Assembly: GCA_016715065.1 (NCBI GenBank)
Contig: JADKBN010000018.1
Coordinates: forward strand, 62,001-126,000
Source: Fibrobacterota bacterium
Lineage (GTDB): Bacteria > Fibrobacterota > Fibrobacteria > UBA5070
DNA length: 64,000 bases
Reading direction: 5' to 3'
Shown here: positions 54,604 through 63,998 of the stretch, in pieces
How the letters are laid out: the number at the start of each line of letters is the position of its first letter
How positions within the stretch are numbered: the first letter of the stretch is position 1
Translations under genes and position numbers: made by a program
The notes under the pieces: generated by a model
Told to the model about the DNA's origin: nothing
Database searches by the model: none
Seen by the model: the letters and a program-made list of their open reading frames with translations, nothing else

Positions 54604-54652
54604 CCGTTCGCCCTTCGAGACGCCCATTCCATGGGCTCCTCAGGACGAACGG
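54604..54652. repeat. REP-like hairpin repeat, copy 6
   Basis: Same element in direct orientation, 77 bases from the inverted copy 5, so again a head-to-head pair between convergent genes (the secreted protein gene and argD). Arms CCGTTCG/CGAACGG; inner stem GCCCAT/ATGGGC. Confidence 0.75.
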
Positions 54653-54686
54653 AAAGCCAAGCCTCCATGAGTTCGGCAGACAGGGT

Positions 54687-55871
54687 TCAGAGTCGCGCGG
54701 CGATCTTGGCCAGGCCTGCCAGGGCCAGATCCGCCTGCTCGGCGGTCAATACCAACGGTGGCAACAAGCGCACCACGTCGCTTCCGGCTCGATAGATGAT
54801 CAGGCCTTCCTCGCGGGCGGCCTCGATCACTTTGTTGGGATCGACCGCTACCCTGATGCCCAGGAGCATTCCGCGGCCGCGTACTTCCAGGAAAGGGCCA
54901 ACTCCGGAAAGGGCCTCCAATCCTGACCGCAGACGCGAGGCCACCGCTCGGACGCCTTCCAAAAATCCAGGCTTCTCCAGCCGGTCCAACACCGCAAGTC
55001 CTGCGGCGATGGCCACGGGGTTGCCTCCGAAGGTGGTGCCGTGATCGCCCGCTTGGATCACTTCTGCCACGGCGCCCTTGAGAAGCACCGCCCCCAAGGG
55101 AAGCCCGCCACCCAATGGCTTGGCCAAGGTCACAAGATCCGGCGCCAATCCGGAAGCAGGAAAGGCGAACCATTCGCCGGTGCGCCCCAGGCCGGTCTGG
55201 ATCTCGTCGCAAATCAGCAGGAACCCGTGGCGTTTTTGCAGCACGCAAAGCTCGGCGACAAATTCCGCCGAGGGCTCCACCACTCCTCCCTCGGCCAGGA
55301 TCGGCTCCAGGATCACGGCCGCGGTGTGGGCTCCGACGCATTCGCGCAACGATTCCACCGTGAGATCCGATCGCACGAATCCCGGCAACATGGGGCCGAA
55401 TCCGGTTTGCATCTTGTCCTGGCCGGTGGCGGCCAAGGCTCCGTAGGTGCGCCCGTGGAAAGATTGCGAAAAAGAGACGATTTCATGGCGCCACGCCGAA
55501 CCCTGGGCAAACCAGAACTTGCGGGCGAACTTGAACGCGGCCTCGTTCGCTTCGGTGCCCGAGTTGCAGAAAAAGGCCTTATCGAACGCCCCGTGGGAGC
55601 ACAGGATGCGCGCCATGCGGCCTTGGAAAGGCGTGTAATACAGGTTCGAGGAGTGGGTCATCCGTGAAGACTGCTCATGGATTGCCGCGACCACAGCCGG
55701 GTCGGCGTGACCCAGCGCGTTGACGGCGATTCCCGAGGTGAGATCCAGGTATTTGCGACCCTCGACATCCCAGACCCACACGCCCTCTCCTCGTTCCAGG
55801 AACAAGGGCTGGCGTGCATAGGTTCCCAGCACCCATTGAGCATCGGTTTCGCGGATTTGCTGCGGCGTCAT
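54687..55871 (-). CDS. argD: Acetylornithine aminotransferase
   Basis: A class III PLP aminotransferase of 394 residues, used in arginine synthesis (N-acetylornithine from the semialdehyde) and often also in lysine synthesis. Family blocks: LDLTSGIAVNALGH, FFCNSGTEANEAAFK (phosphate binding), FHGRTYGALAATG, LLICDEIQTGLGRTG (Asp to the PLP ring) and TLAKPLGGGLPLGAV with the Schiff-base Lys near residue 251. Length and order match ArgD. I prefer the ATG at 55871 after a GGAGAGG; one at 55895 is also possible. Related ornithine or succinylornithine transaminases share these motifs. No other arg gene is in the window. Confidence 0.92.
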   Translation of the reverse strand: MTPQQIRETDAQWVLGTYARQPLFLERGEGVWVWDVEGRKYLDLTSGIAVNALGHADPAVVAAIHEQSSRMTHSSNLYYTPFQGRMARILCSHGAFDKAFFCNSGTEANEAAFKFARKFWFAQGSAWRHEIVSFSQSFHGRTYGALAATGQDKMQTGFGPMLPGFVRSDLTVESLRECVGAHTAAVILEPILAEGGVVEPSAEFVAELCVLQKRHGFLLICDEIQTGLGRTGEWFAFPASGLAPDLVTLAKPLGGGLPLGAVLLKGAVAEVIQAGDHGTTFGGNPVAIAAGLAVLDRLEKPGFLEGVRAVASRLRSGLEALSGVGPFLEVRGRGMLLGIRVAVDPNKVIEAAREEGLIIYRAGSDVVRLLPPLVLTAEQADLALAGLAKIAARL

Positions 55872-55965
55872 AACCTGTTGTTCCTCTCCATGCATTGCGC
55901 TTCGAACTTGGAATTTTCGGAAAACAAAAGGGAAACAGAACCTGTCCGTCTCCCTTGCCACGCTA

Positions 55966-56013
55966 TTTCCGTTCGCTTCGAGGAAGGCGACCCGCCCTTG
56001 AGGCGAACGGAAA
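55966..56013. terminator. 11-bp inverted repeat between rng and argD
   Basis: TTTCCGTTCGC and GCGAACGGAAA form a perfect 11-base inverted repeat around a 26-base centre, 28 bases after the rng stop. On the minus strand it would form a long hairpin ending in AAA, with no T tract, so it is either a weak or factor-dependent terminator, an RNA-processing hairpin, or a regulator of argD. The arm CCGTTCG is shared with the REP-like repeats. Confidence 0.45.
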
Positions 56014-56040
56014 GGCTTGCTTGCGCCTCCCAACCAGCAA

Positions 56041-57582
56041 TTAGGCCTGGTTGTGCTGGGGCGTCAGCTCTTCGTACGAGCGCGAGTGGAAGATGCGGAA
56101 GCTGTCTGCCGGAGCGTCCGGGTCTTCCACCAGATCCAGCTTGACCCCGAACCTTTCCAGATGGTGGAACGCGTAGGAGCGCTCGGCCACCAAGTAGTCG
56201 ATGATCCGGCTGTGGACGATGATGGTGAGTTCCTTGGGTCCGTTCCTGGCCTGGTTGCGACGGATCCAGCGCTCCAACGCCGCGACCACGGAGCTGGGCA
56301 ACAGCACGTTGCCGCCGCCGCCGCAGTGGCTGCAGGGTTCGGAGACGGTCTTGACCAATGCTTCGCGCACACGCTTTCGGGTCATTTCCAGGAGGCCGAA
56401 CTGGCTGATCTGGCTGGCCACCGTGATGGGGGCGCGATCGCCGCGCAGAGCCTTCTTGAATTCCTTGACCAGCCGCTCGCGGTCGTCTTCGGAATCCATG
56501 TCGATGAAATCCACCACGATGATCCCACCCAGATCGCGCAAACGAAGCTGTTTGGCGATTTCCTTGGCGGCGGCGACGTTCGTGTCGAAAATGGTCGCGG
56601 CTTGGTCGTCGCGGCCCACGTTGCGGCCGGTATTGACGTCGATGGTGGTCATCGCCTCGGTGGTCTGAATCACCAGGTGCGATCCCTTGCGGATCCAAAC
56701 CTTGTCCTGGTAGACCTTCTCCACGTCCGGTTCGATCTGGAACACGTCGAACATCGGGGTGTTGTCTTCGTACAGATGCACGCGGCTGACCAGATCCGGC
56801 GAAAGCTGGCGGATGTAGGCGCGGGTCTTCTGGTAGAAGTCCTTGTCGTCGACCACGACCTTGTCGACTTTTTCGGAGAAGTAGTCGCGCAGGATGCCCA
56901 CGGCGGCTTCGCTCTCCTCCAGAACCATCCGCGGGGCTTCGCATTCGGCCGCCACTGACTTGATGAATTCCCACTTGGCCTCGAGCTGGTGCATCTCGGC
57001 CTTGAACTCGTCTTCGGTTTCGTTCAGACCATTGGTCCGCACGATGTAGCCGACATCCTTGGCCACGCGCAGGTCTTGCACCAAGCGCTTGAGCTGGCGG
57101 CGAGAACCGTGGTCTCGGCTTTTTTTGGACACCCCGATGAACGTGGTGTTGGGCATGCACACCAAAAAGCGCCCCGCCAGGGAAAGGTATCCGGTGACCT
57201 TCGCTCCCTTGGTGGAGATCGGTTCCTTGACCACCTGGACCAGGATTTCCTGGCCTTCGCGCAAAAGCTGGTCGATGGGCTTCTCGGCGCGGTCGCGCCG
57301 ACGAGGATCGATGTCGTCGTCGGAATCGTCGTTGTCGTCGAAATCCACTCCACCGGCGGGAGCGACGTCGGCGGCATGGAGAAAGGCTGCCTTCTCCAGT
57401 CCGATGTCGACGAACGCCGCCTGCATGCCGGGAAGCACGGAGACGACCCTGCCCTTGTAGATGTTTCCGACGATCCGTTGATTGTCGGGTTTGTCGACCA
57501 CCAGCTCGATGAGCCGGTTGTCCTCGAGCAACGCGATGCGCTTCTCGAAGGGAGATACGTTGATGAAGATGTCTCTACGCAA
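56041..57582 (-). CDS. rng: Ribonuclease G
   Basis: A 513-residue endoribonuclease of the RNase E/G family that matures 16S rRNA and cuts AU-rich mRNA in the cytoplasm. An S1 domain (about 35-130: GNIYKGRVVSVLPGMQAAFVD) is interrupted by an acidic insert (DFDDNDDSDDDID, near 80). The catalytic aspartates lie in TIDVNTGR (near 313) and GGIIVVDFIDMD (near 356); the zinc-link cysteines are in CSHCGGGG (near 416). The length fits RNase G rather than RNase E. The start is a TTG 11 bases after the sprA stop, with TGAGGA seven bases upstream; the next Met is about 50 codons in, so TTG is likely. It is co-transcribed with sprA. Confidence 0.95.
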   Translation of the reverse strand: MRRDIFINVSPFEKRIALLEDNRLIELVVDKPDNQRIVGNIYKGRVVSVLPGMQAAFVDIGLEKAAFLHAADVAPAGGVDFDDNDDSDDDIDPRRRDRAEKPIDQLLREGQEILVQVVKEPISTKGAKVTGYLSLAGRFLVCMPNTTFIGVSKKSRDHGSRRQLKRLVQDLRVAKDVGYIVRTNGLNETEDEFKAEMHQLEAKWEFIKSVAAECEAPRMVLEESEAAVGILRDYFSEKVDKVVVDDKDFYQKTRAYIRQLSPDLVSRVHLYEDNTPMFDVFQIEPDVEKVYQDKVWIRKGSHLVIQTTEAMTTIDVNTGRNVGRDDQAATIFDTNVAAAKEIAKQLRLRDLGGIIVVDFIDMDSEDDRERLVKEFKKALRGDRAPITVASQISQFGLLEMTRKRVREALVKTVSEPCSHCGGGGNVLLPSSVVAALERWIRRNQARNGPKELTIIVHSRIIDYLVAERSYAFHHLERFGVKLDLVEDPDAPADSFRIFHSRSYEELTPQHNQA

Positions 57583-57593
57583 AGGAATAGTCC

Positions 57594-60500
57594 TCAGAAC
57601 TTGTATTGGAGTGACGCCAGGCCCTGGATTTCGTTGGTGATGACCATGGCTCCGTTGTTGTCTTCCTGCGCCTTGCGTTCCGTCCGCTTGTAGCTCGCAT
57701 CAAAATTGGCGACCAGCCGTGACGTGAAGTTGTAGGACGCATTGGATCCACCGTAAACGGTAGTAACCTCGTCGAGAGTCTGGGCCTCGACTGGCTCGAA
57801 GGTGAGAGGATCGACCGCTTCCTTTTCTTTCCAGGATTTGGTCCAGCCCGCCTTGAAGGTGACCACCAGGTCGTTGTCCAGCTTCAAAAACCACCGGAAA
57901 AGCTGGATTCCGCGCTTGGTCTGGAAGCGGTAGGTAGCGGTACCTTCGTTGCCCATCTCGTAGCTGCGATCCTCGGAGGTCCCGCCAAACTCGAAGCACA
58001 GGTCCCTGGTCACCGTGGGGTCGCTGTAATACGCCGGCAAGCCCATCGATTCCGGGCAGACTCCTTCCGGCCTGGCTCCATCCGCGCCGAGCGGGCGCTT
58101 GAGGTTGTTGACCGACCGGGTCCTTGCGAAATTGGTTCGATCCTCGAAGCTCCAATTTCCTTTGGTTTTCATTTGCAGTCCGACCAACGGCTGCCATCGC
58201 CAGGTGTAGTTGTCCACGTCCGCGTTCAACAAATGGGGGTGGATTTGTTGAGAGAGCTCCCAGGTCGTACTGTGGTTGACCGTGGCGCTTTCGAACCATT
58301 TCACCAAAAAAGGCACCCGACCCGCAAAATTGGCCAGATCGGCGGAAACCGTGATTTGGGGCCAGGTCTTGGTGGTATCGACATTCCAGGGGGACATCCA
58401 GCGCTCGTCCCAGGAAATCTGGTAGGCGAGGCTCGGGTGGACCGAAAGGAGCAGACCGGGAATGGTGAAGTCCGAGTTCCCACTGACACGGTAGCTTCGG
58501 GTATTGACCATCGAGCTGCGATCGACGTAGGCATCTTGGGGGCTGGAGATGGTTTCCGTGGAGTTGTCTCTTGGGTAAGTGGACGGATGATCCAGCCGAG
58601 AGGGCTGGTATTGACCCAGTCCAGATTTGGAGCGCGAGCCGGTCACGATGTCGAGAGGGCCTCGGATGAAATCGGCATCGCCCAACCCCATCTGCCAACG
58701 CAAAAGGCTGCCGGCCTCCAGTCGCTCCACCGCCGAGGAATAACCGAGGGACTGGCGTACACCGCTGATACGATCGTCCACGGAATATTCCACGCCAAAG
58801 CCCGTCCAGCGCCAACGGTCCAATCCCTGCCGGACCTCGTCGAGGGATTTGCCCCAGGCATCCGGCAAGACTCCGCGGACCGATTGGAGGATGGCCGGCA
58901 CATCCAAACGCAAGCTCGATCGAAAATTGTCCGAATGGTCGTGACGCCAGTACTGGATCAGGACCGAATCCCCGGCCACCACGCGCTGGAGGGGAGATTC
59001 GCGGTTGGCCGAAGCGTTGGACTGGAAAGAGCCCGTGGTGGACAGCCAAGGCAGGATCCGTGGATTGAGTTCGATGCCAAATTGCACGGAGCGGGCGCCT
59101 TCGTTGCGCAAAAACCCAAAACCCTGGCGCTTGCTCTCGCCGCCTTCTTCGGAGGGCGAGCGGACGCGGGTGGTGTCCCAGTCGAAGATATATGGCATCG
59201 CGTCGGCCAGGCCCGTGGAAGGATCGAAACGCTGCGCTTCTTCCCGGCGGTCCCAGAGGCGACTGGATCGTTCCCCCATGGTCAGGCGCAGGAAATCGAA
59301 CAACTGCCAGTCACCGTTGATGCCATGCGTCAAGCTTGCTCGGGCATCGTGGGAGGAATACCGGGGGAGGCTGTCCTTGTCTGGCGCCAAGATCGAATGG
59401 ACGCCTTCCAGGTAATCCAGGTCGCCCAGCGTGGAGGTGATGGTGGCAGGCCAAGGCTGGATCGTGAAGTTTTCCACCAGACTGGGCACCCACTTGCTCT
59501 TCGCCTCCCCGAAGGGCCTCCATTGGGGAGGCGGAGCCGGACTGAAATCGTAGTCCAGCCGCAGATTGTGCGCCCAGGTGGTATCGCGGCGATCCGGCCC
59601 CAACGTGCCTTGCTCGGTGTAGGTCCAATTGACCTTGGGCCGGGCGAAGAACGCATTGGTGAGGATGGGCTTCAGACCGGACTCCTCGTCGCGTCCCCTG
59701 GACCACGACGACCCGAGAGATCTGGTGACCACCAAGGTCTGGTAGGCGCGTGAAGTGCGATTGGCGATGTCGGCCGAATCACGGCGCATGTCGGAGTCCC
59801 ACCAGTCGGAGGTGATGTCGGAAAGTCCGTCCCGCGAGAGCGCCTGGTCTGAGCCCGGCCGGGCCCAAGGGCGATCCACGAGACCGGTGATGGTGAACGA
59901 CACCGGAAGTTGCGCCCGCCACGATTCCGGCAGGAATTTCTGCAGGAACAGACTGGTGGTGGCCGTGGCGCGCGCAGACGATTTCTGACTGGACAGCTCC
60001 GGTTGTTTCTGCCCCATGGGCACGAAATCGCCGCCTCGGTATTCGGTGGAGGCGGAAACGTCCATCAGGTCCGCGAAGTTCATCTGGGCCGATCCTCGCA
60101 AGGCGGTGCCGATGCCCTGGTGAGGATCTTCCAGCCGCAAATCGTTCACCCAAAGTTCGCCGGTGGCGATCTCGTCCTGGGCGGCGGTTTCCGTGTTGTT
60201 GGGCCTCACCCACATCCGCATCCATTTGACCTGCGAAACGCTCGGGTCGCCATAGACGGAAATGGTGTCCTTGCGCGAATCCGACCCGGAATGGAGTTCG
60301 ATCCCCAATTCCTGGCGGTAGATCGAATCGCGCCCTTTTCCCTGGGCGTCGCGTTTGGTCTTCAAGGACGTCAGAGTGTTCAGAGGGATGCGGATCTGGT
60401 TTTGCTCCCAGTTGCCAGGCATGGCCTCCGCTCGCTGCTGGGCGGAGCAATCGACGCCACCGCAAGCGAGCGGAACCGGATTGAAGGAGTATTCGTAATA

Positions 60501-63500
60501 CGGCGAGGCCGGATTGGTGGGATCCCCCGAACCGAACTGGACCCCGAACCGGACGGGCTTATCTCCAGTGCGCAGCACACTGGGGACTTCGTGGTAGACC
60601 AGCATCACCAGGTTCTTGTACAGCGTGAAGTCGCGTGGGGATTCGTAGTAGCGAAGGGCCTTGCCAGAATCCGCCACGATTCTGCCGATCCCGATCCCGC
60701 GGTGGAGGTTGGCGTAGGCCAACCGCAACGATTGCTCGCTCTGGAGCGCCTCCGAAGAAGGATCCTTGACCTGGGGCACTCCCCAGGCCTTGTAACGGCC
60801 TTGGTCGGTGTTGTTTCCGATCACCGACACGTTCAGACGGGAACTGTCGGGAGTCACGATCTTGGTGAGCGAGGTCCAGTTGGCCGAATAAGTGGCGTCT
60901 ACCGTGTCGATGTCGTCGTTGGCTGAAAGCCGTTCGCTGCCCTTCCATTGGTTTCCCACCATGGCCATGCGGGCGATCTGGACCTTGTCCTCCTGCTGGT
61001 TGGCTCCGGTGGAAGGGGTGAGCCCGCCGAACCAGACGCGCACGGCCCGCACCTCGCTCCAGTTGGCGCCGCGACCTTTCTTTTTGAACACCTCGTCCAA
61101 GGGAATTCGATACAGCCGCCAGGCGTTGCCCAGCGCCTGGAAAGGCGTGCGATTCTTGCCATTGAGAACAATGCGGAACCGGTCGAAGCTGTTGGCGAGG
61201 GCCAAGGAACCATCGCGATCGAGATCCTCCGAATCGAAATACGTGTTGGCGCCTCCGCCCAGATCCGTATTGTTGTTTTCCGCCCCGTTCACGGCACGAT
61301 CGGGGTTGGCGGAGGTCCGGTCGGCATGGTAGTTGTCGCCGGCGGGATCCACGTACCCTGCGCTGATCAAAGTATCCTGGCAGTTGCGGCCAAAACATTC
61401 CCACCCTCGTCTGGTTTCCAGCGAGTCTTTCATTCCGTCGATGCCGAAGTCGTTTTGTGGCACGCCCGTGGGCAGGCCGTTGAGAAGATCTTCACCATCC
61501 AGCGCACCGTTGGGGGCTTCCCCATTGACGGACAAGTCTTCGGACATCTGTCCGATGTCCAGGAACAATTCGCCTCCGCCGGAAGGTTTGGCGACCACTT
61601 CCAGATAACGCGTGTTGGAGTTGTCCCGCCAGCTGGAAGGCATGGCGCGCATGATCCCGCCCCAGGACATTCCCCTGCCCGATCGATCGTTGGGACGCAG
61701 CCGAAGTTGCAGAACCGACATGCGGGCCGGAGTCGAGCTGCCATCGTCGTGCTGAGGATAGACATCGCGCATCAACACGCGCGCATTGGAAGACCACGTC
61801 ATTTCGCCCTGGTGGCGATAATCCAACGTGTCTTCGAAGTCCACATCCGTGGAAACACCCCCCGGAGGGCTGGCCTGCGACCAGGAATAGGAAGAGATGG
61901 GAAGTTCGTTGGTCACTTGCGATCCTTCGAAGTCCTCCACCAACGCATACCCGTCCAAGCTGGGATCCGTCCAGCTCTGCGCACCCTCCAGCTCCAATCG
62001 CCATTTGGATTCGGCCGTGGTCTTCACCAACGGGACCTTGTTGACCAATTCCGTCAACGACTCCGATTCTCCCGTCAGGCGAAGGTTCGCTCCCCACAAC
62101 ATGGCCTGGTTTCCTTCGCGCGCCAGCTGCGGTCGCAAGTCGGTCACGCTTTCCTTGCGGTACAGGAAGGTGCCGCCCAAAACGGATTCCTTGCTGATTT
62201 GCGACAACTGGTATTCCAATCGAGCGCCGAACACGGAGCGATTTTCCAACGAGAAGAACGGTGTGCAGGAAAAGTCCACCTGGATATCCGCCGAGGCGGC
62301 CCGGGCCCGGTCCGAAAGCAAGGTGATGGTGCCGGTCTGGTACTGGACATCGTAGTCCTTGCCCTTCTCCAGCCGAGTGGAGCCGTTGAGCGTCAGGACT
62401 TCGGATCCGGAGAGGATGTCCACGCAATTGGACCCACTGACGCTGGCGTAATCGCGGGAGCCGATCTTGATCGAATCGGATGCGGATTTGGAGGTGATTT
62501 CGATGCCGAAACGAGGAGAAAGGCCTGGCAGCGCCGTTCGGGTGGAATCGTAGATACCCGCGTTTCCAAATTTTCGAAACGGCTCCAACCCAGGCAAATT
62601 GAGGGTCCGCGCTCCCCAGTCGAAGATGTCGGTGTTGTCGACCAGCAGGTTACCGGATTCATCGGCGATCCCGAACGTTTTCGCCCACTCCCGCCCGGTG
62701 GAATCGACCGAATTGTCGCCCGTGCGAACTCCAGACAGGTCCAAAATCCGGATCTTCAGGTTACGCCGGTCCCGCTCTCCGATCGAAGGCAACCGGTAGC
62801 GATTGCGTAGTTGCAAGGAGCGCAACGCGGCATCTTCATGATCGTCCGCATATAGCAACACAAGATCTGTCGGGGTTCCGGTATGTGCGCCCTCTCCAGG
62901 GGCCCATTTGACCGCCAATGCACTGCCGTTGCCCACCAGGTCCGGGCGACGAAGACGAAGCACACCGCCCTGATAACCCCATTCCGTGTTGGCATCCAAC
63001 AGTCTCCAGCGGCCAGGCAAGGTGACAAAACCTGCACGCCCTAGGCTATCCCAGCTGGTGGCCTTCGCAGGTCTTACCTGTTTGGCCCATTCCGGATGCG
63101 CCCGCAGGTCTTGAGGGAGGATTCGTTGATACACCTCCAAGCCATTGGGAGGAGCCAGTTTTTCGTTGTTGCCGTTGTTGGCGATCCAACGTTTGCGATG
63201 CTCGAAACTCAAGAAAAAATCCGTTCCCAACACGAGGTCGCGGTCGCGAAGAAGCGTGGTGTTGTCGCGAGCCGAGCGGCCCACGTGCTGCTTTTGCTGC
63301 TCGCCTTTTTGGGTGCCTCCGACCATGGTCAGATCCAGATCGCCAAACCGCAGCCGGGCTTTCAGACCCAATACACCCGTTGCAGCTTCTGAGTATCCGG
63401 TAAGACTGGATCCCGGCAGGGCGAGCTGGATCAGACCGGCTTCCGCTTCCTGGAGAATGTCGTCTTCCGTATCCTCCGGCTTTTCGCCAGCATACCGAAT

Positions 63501-63998
63501 CTGCAAGGCCTGGTTCTGGGTGGCTCCAAACCCTTCCTGGTTCCAGGTCAGGCTGATGGAGACGAACTTCCCAATGTTGCCGGTAAGATTGATGTTGGGA
63601 ATCTGCTCGGGGCTGAAATCGGGAATCTTGTTGGCGGTTCCTTGCTGCTCTTCCAGGTTGGTCCAATGCGAATTGGCCTTCAGTTGCAGGGTGTAGGAGC
63701 CTGTCAGCGTCAAGGCCGGCTTGGTCAGGCCCAAGCGTTTGGCCCACTCGGGAATTTTGACGGGCAACTCGTAGCGGGTTTCCACTCTGCCCGAATCCGA
63801 AAACTTCGATTGCCCCACCAATTCCCGCCGCACCAACCGCCGGTGCTCTTGGGCCAGCATGTCGCCCAAATAATCGGACAATTCGCCGTAGTAGCCCTGC
63901 CAGAGCTGGATGGAATCCAGCCCCAACGTGGAATCCATGCGCACGTAGCTGCGGATGTCCACCGCCCGGGTGTCGAAACCAATCTGGTACTCCGTTGT
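57594..63998 (-). CDS. sprA: Type 9 secretion outer-membrane translocon SprA/Sov (5' end outside window)
   Basis: At least 2134 codons without a stop, open at the right edge; the N-terminal signal peptide is not in the window. SprA forms the giant single-chain outer-membrane barrel through which type 9 substrates leave. What is seen: long repeated beta-strand patterns with Tyr/Trp girdles; the early block SYTLQLKANSHWTNLEEQQ with GNIGKFVSISLTWNQEGFG; a middle section with VEDFEGSQ and WRLYRIPLDEVF; and the C-terminal strand LASLQYKF ending in phenylalanine. Family members have 2000-2500 residues. The ends of the substrate proteins that would use it were not recognised here. rng follows 11 bases after the stop. 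Confidence 0.9.
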   Translation of the reverse strand, partial: TTEYQIGFDTRAVDIRSYVRMDSTLGLDSIQLWQGYYGELSDYLGDMLAQEHRRLVRRELVGQSKFSDSGRVETRYELPVKIPEWAKRLGLTKPALTLTGSYTLQLKANSHWTNLEEQQGTANKIPDFSPEQIPNINLTGNIGKFVSISLTWNQEGFGATQNQALQIRYAGEKPEDTEDDILQEAEAGLIQLALPGSSLTGYSEAATGVLGLKARLRFGDLDLTMVGGTQKGEQQKQHVGRSARDNTTLLRDRDLVLGTDFFLSFEHRKRWIANNGNNEKLAPPNGLEVYQRILPQDLRAHPEWAKQVRPAKATSWDSLGRAGFVTLPGRWRLLDANTEWGYQGGVLRLRRPDLVGNGSALAVKWAPGEGAHTGTPTDLVLLYADDHEDAALRSLQLRNRYRLPSIGERDRRNLKIRILDLSGVRTGDNSVDSTGREWAKTFGIADESGNLLVDNTDIFDWGARTLNLPGLEPFRKFGNAGIYDSTRTALPGLSPRFGIEITSKSASDSIKIGSRDYASVSGSNCVDILSGSEVLTLNGSTRLEKGKDYDVQYQTGTITLLSDRARAASADIQVDFSCTPFFSLENRSVFGARLEYQLSQISKESVLGGTFLYRKESVTDLRPQLAREGNQAMLWGANLRLTGESESLTELVNKVPLVKTTAESKWRLELEGAQSWTDPSLDGYALVEDFEGSQVTNELPISSYSWSQASPPGGVSTDVDFEDTLDYRHQGEMTWSSNARVLMRDVYPQHDDGSSTPARMSVLQLRLRPNDRSGRGMSWGGIMRAMPSSWRDNSNTRYLEVVAKPSGGGELFLDIGQMSEDLSVNGEAPNGALDGEDLLNGLPTGVPQNDFGIDGMKDSLETRRGWECFGRNCQDTLISAGYVDPAGDNYHADRTSANPDRAVNGAENNNTDLGGGANTYFDSEDLDRDGSLALANSFDRFRIVLNGKNRTPFQALGNAWRLYRIPLDEVFKKKGRGANWSEVRAVRVWFGGLTPSTGANQQEDKVQIARMAMVGNQWKGSERLSANDDIDTVDATYSANWTSLTKIVTPDSSRLNVSVIGNNTDQGRYKAWGVPQVKDPSSEALQSEQSLRLAYANLHRGIGIGRIVADSGKALRYYESPRDFTLYKNLVMLVYHEVPSVLRTGDKPVRFGVQFGSGDPTNPASPYYEYSFNPVPLACGGVDCSAQQRAEAMPGNWEQNQIRIPLNTLTSLKTKRDAQGKGRDSIYRQELGIELHSGSDSRKDTISVYGDPSVSQVKWMRMWVRPNNTETAAQDEIATGELWVNDLRLEDPHQGIGTALRGSAQMNFADLMDVSASTEYRGGDFVPMGQKQPELSSQKSSARATATTSLFLQKFLPESWRAQLPVSFTITGLVDRPWARPGSDQALSRDGLSDITSDWWDSDMRRDSADIANRTSRAYQTLVVTRSLGSSWSRGRDEESGLKPILTNAFFARPKVNWTYTEQGTLGPDRRDTTWAHNLRLDYDFSPAPPPQWRPFGEAKSKWVPSLVENFTIQPWPATITSTLGDLDYLEGVHSILAPDKDSLPRYSSHDARASLTHGINGDWQLFDFLRLTMGERSSRLWDRREEAQRFDPSTGLADAMPYIFDWDTTRVRSPSEEGGESKRQGFGFLRNEGARSVQFGIELNPRILPWLSTTGSFQSNASANRESPLQRVVAGDSVLIQYWRHDHSDNFRSSLRLDVPAILQSVRGVLPDAWGKSLDEVRQGLDRWRWTGFGVEYSVDDRISGVRQSLGYSSAVERLEAGSLLRWQMGLGDADFIRGPLDIVTGSRSKSGLGQYQPSRLDHPSTYPRDNSTETISSPQDAYVDRSSMVNTRSYRVSGNSDFTIPGLLLSVHPSLAYQISWDERWMSPWNVDTTKTWPQITVSADLANFAGRVPFLVKWFESATVNHSTTWELSQQIHPHLLNADVDNYTWRWQPLVGLQMKTKGNWSFEDRTNFARTRSVNNLKRPLGADGARPEGVCPESMGLPAYYSDPTVTRDLCFEFGGTSEDRSYEMGNEGTATYRFQTKRGIQLFRWFLKLDNDLVVTFKAGWTKSWKEKEAVDPLTFEPVEAQTLDEVTTVYGGSNASYNFTSRLVANFDASYKRTERKAQEDNNGAMVITNEIQGLASLQYKF

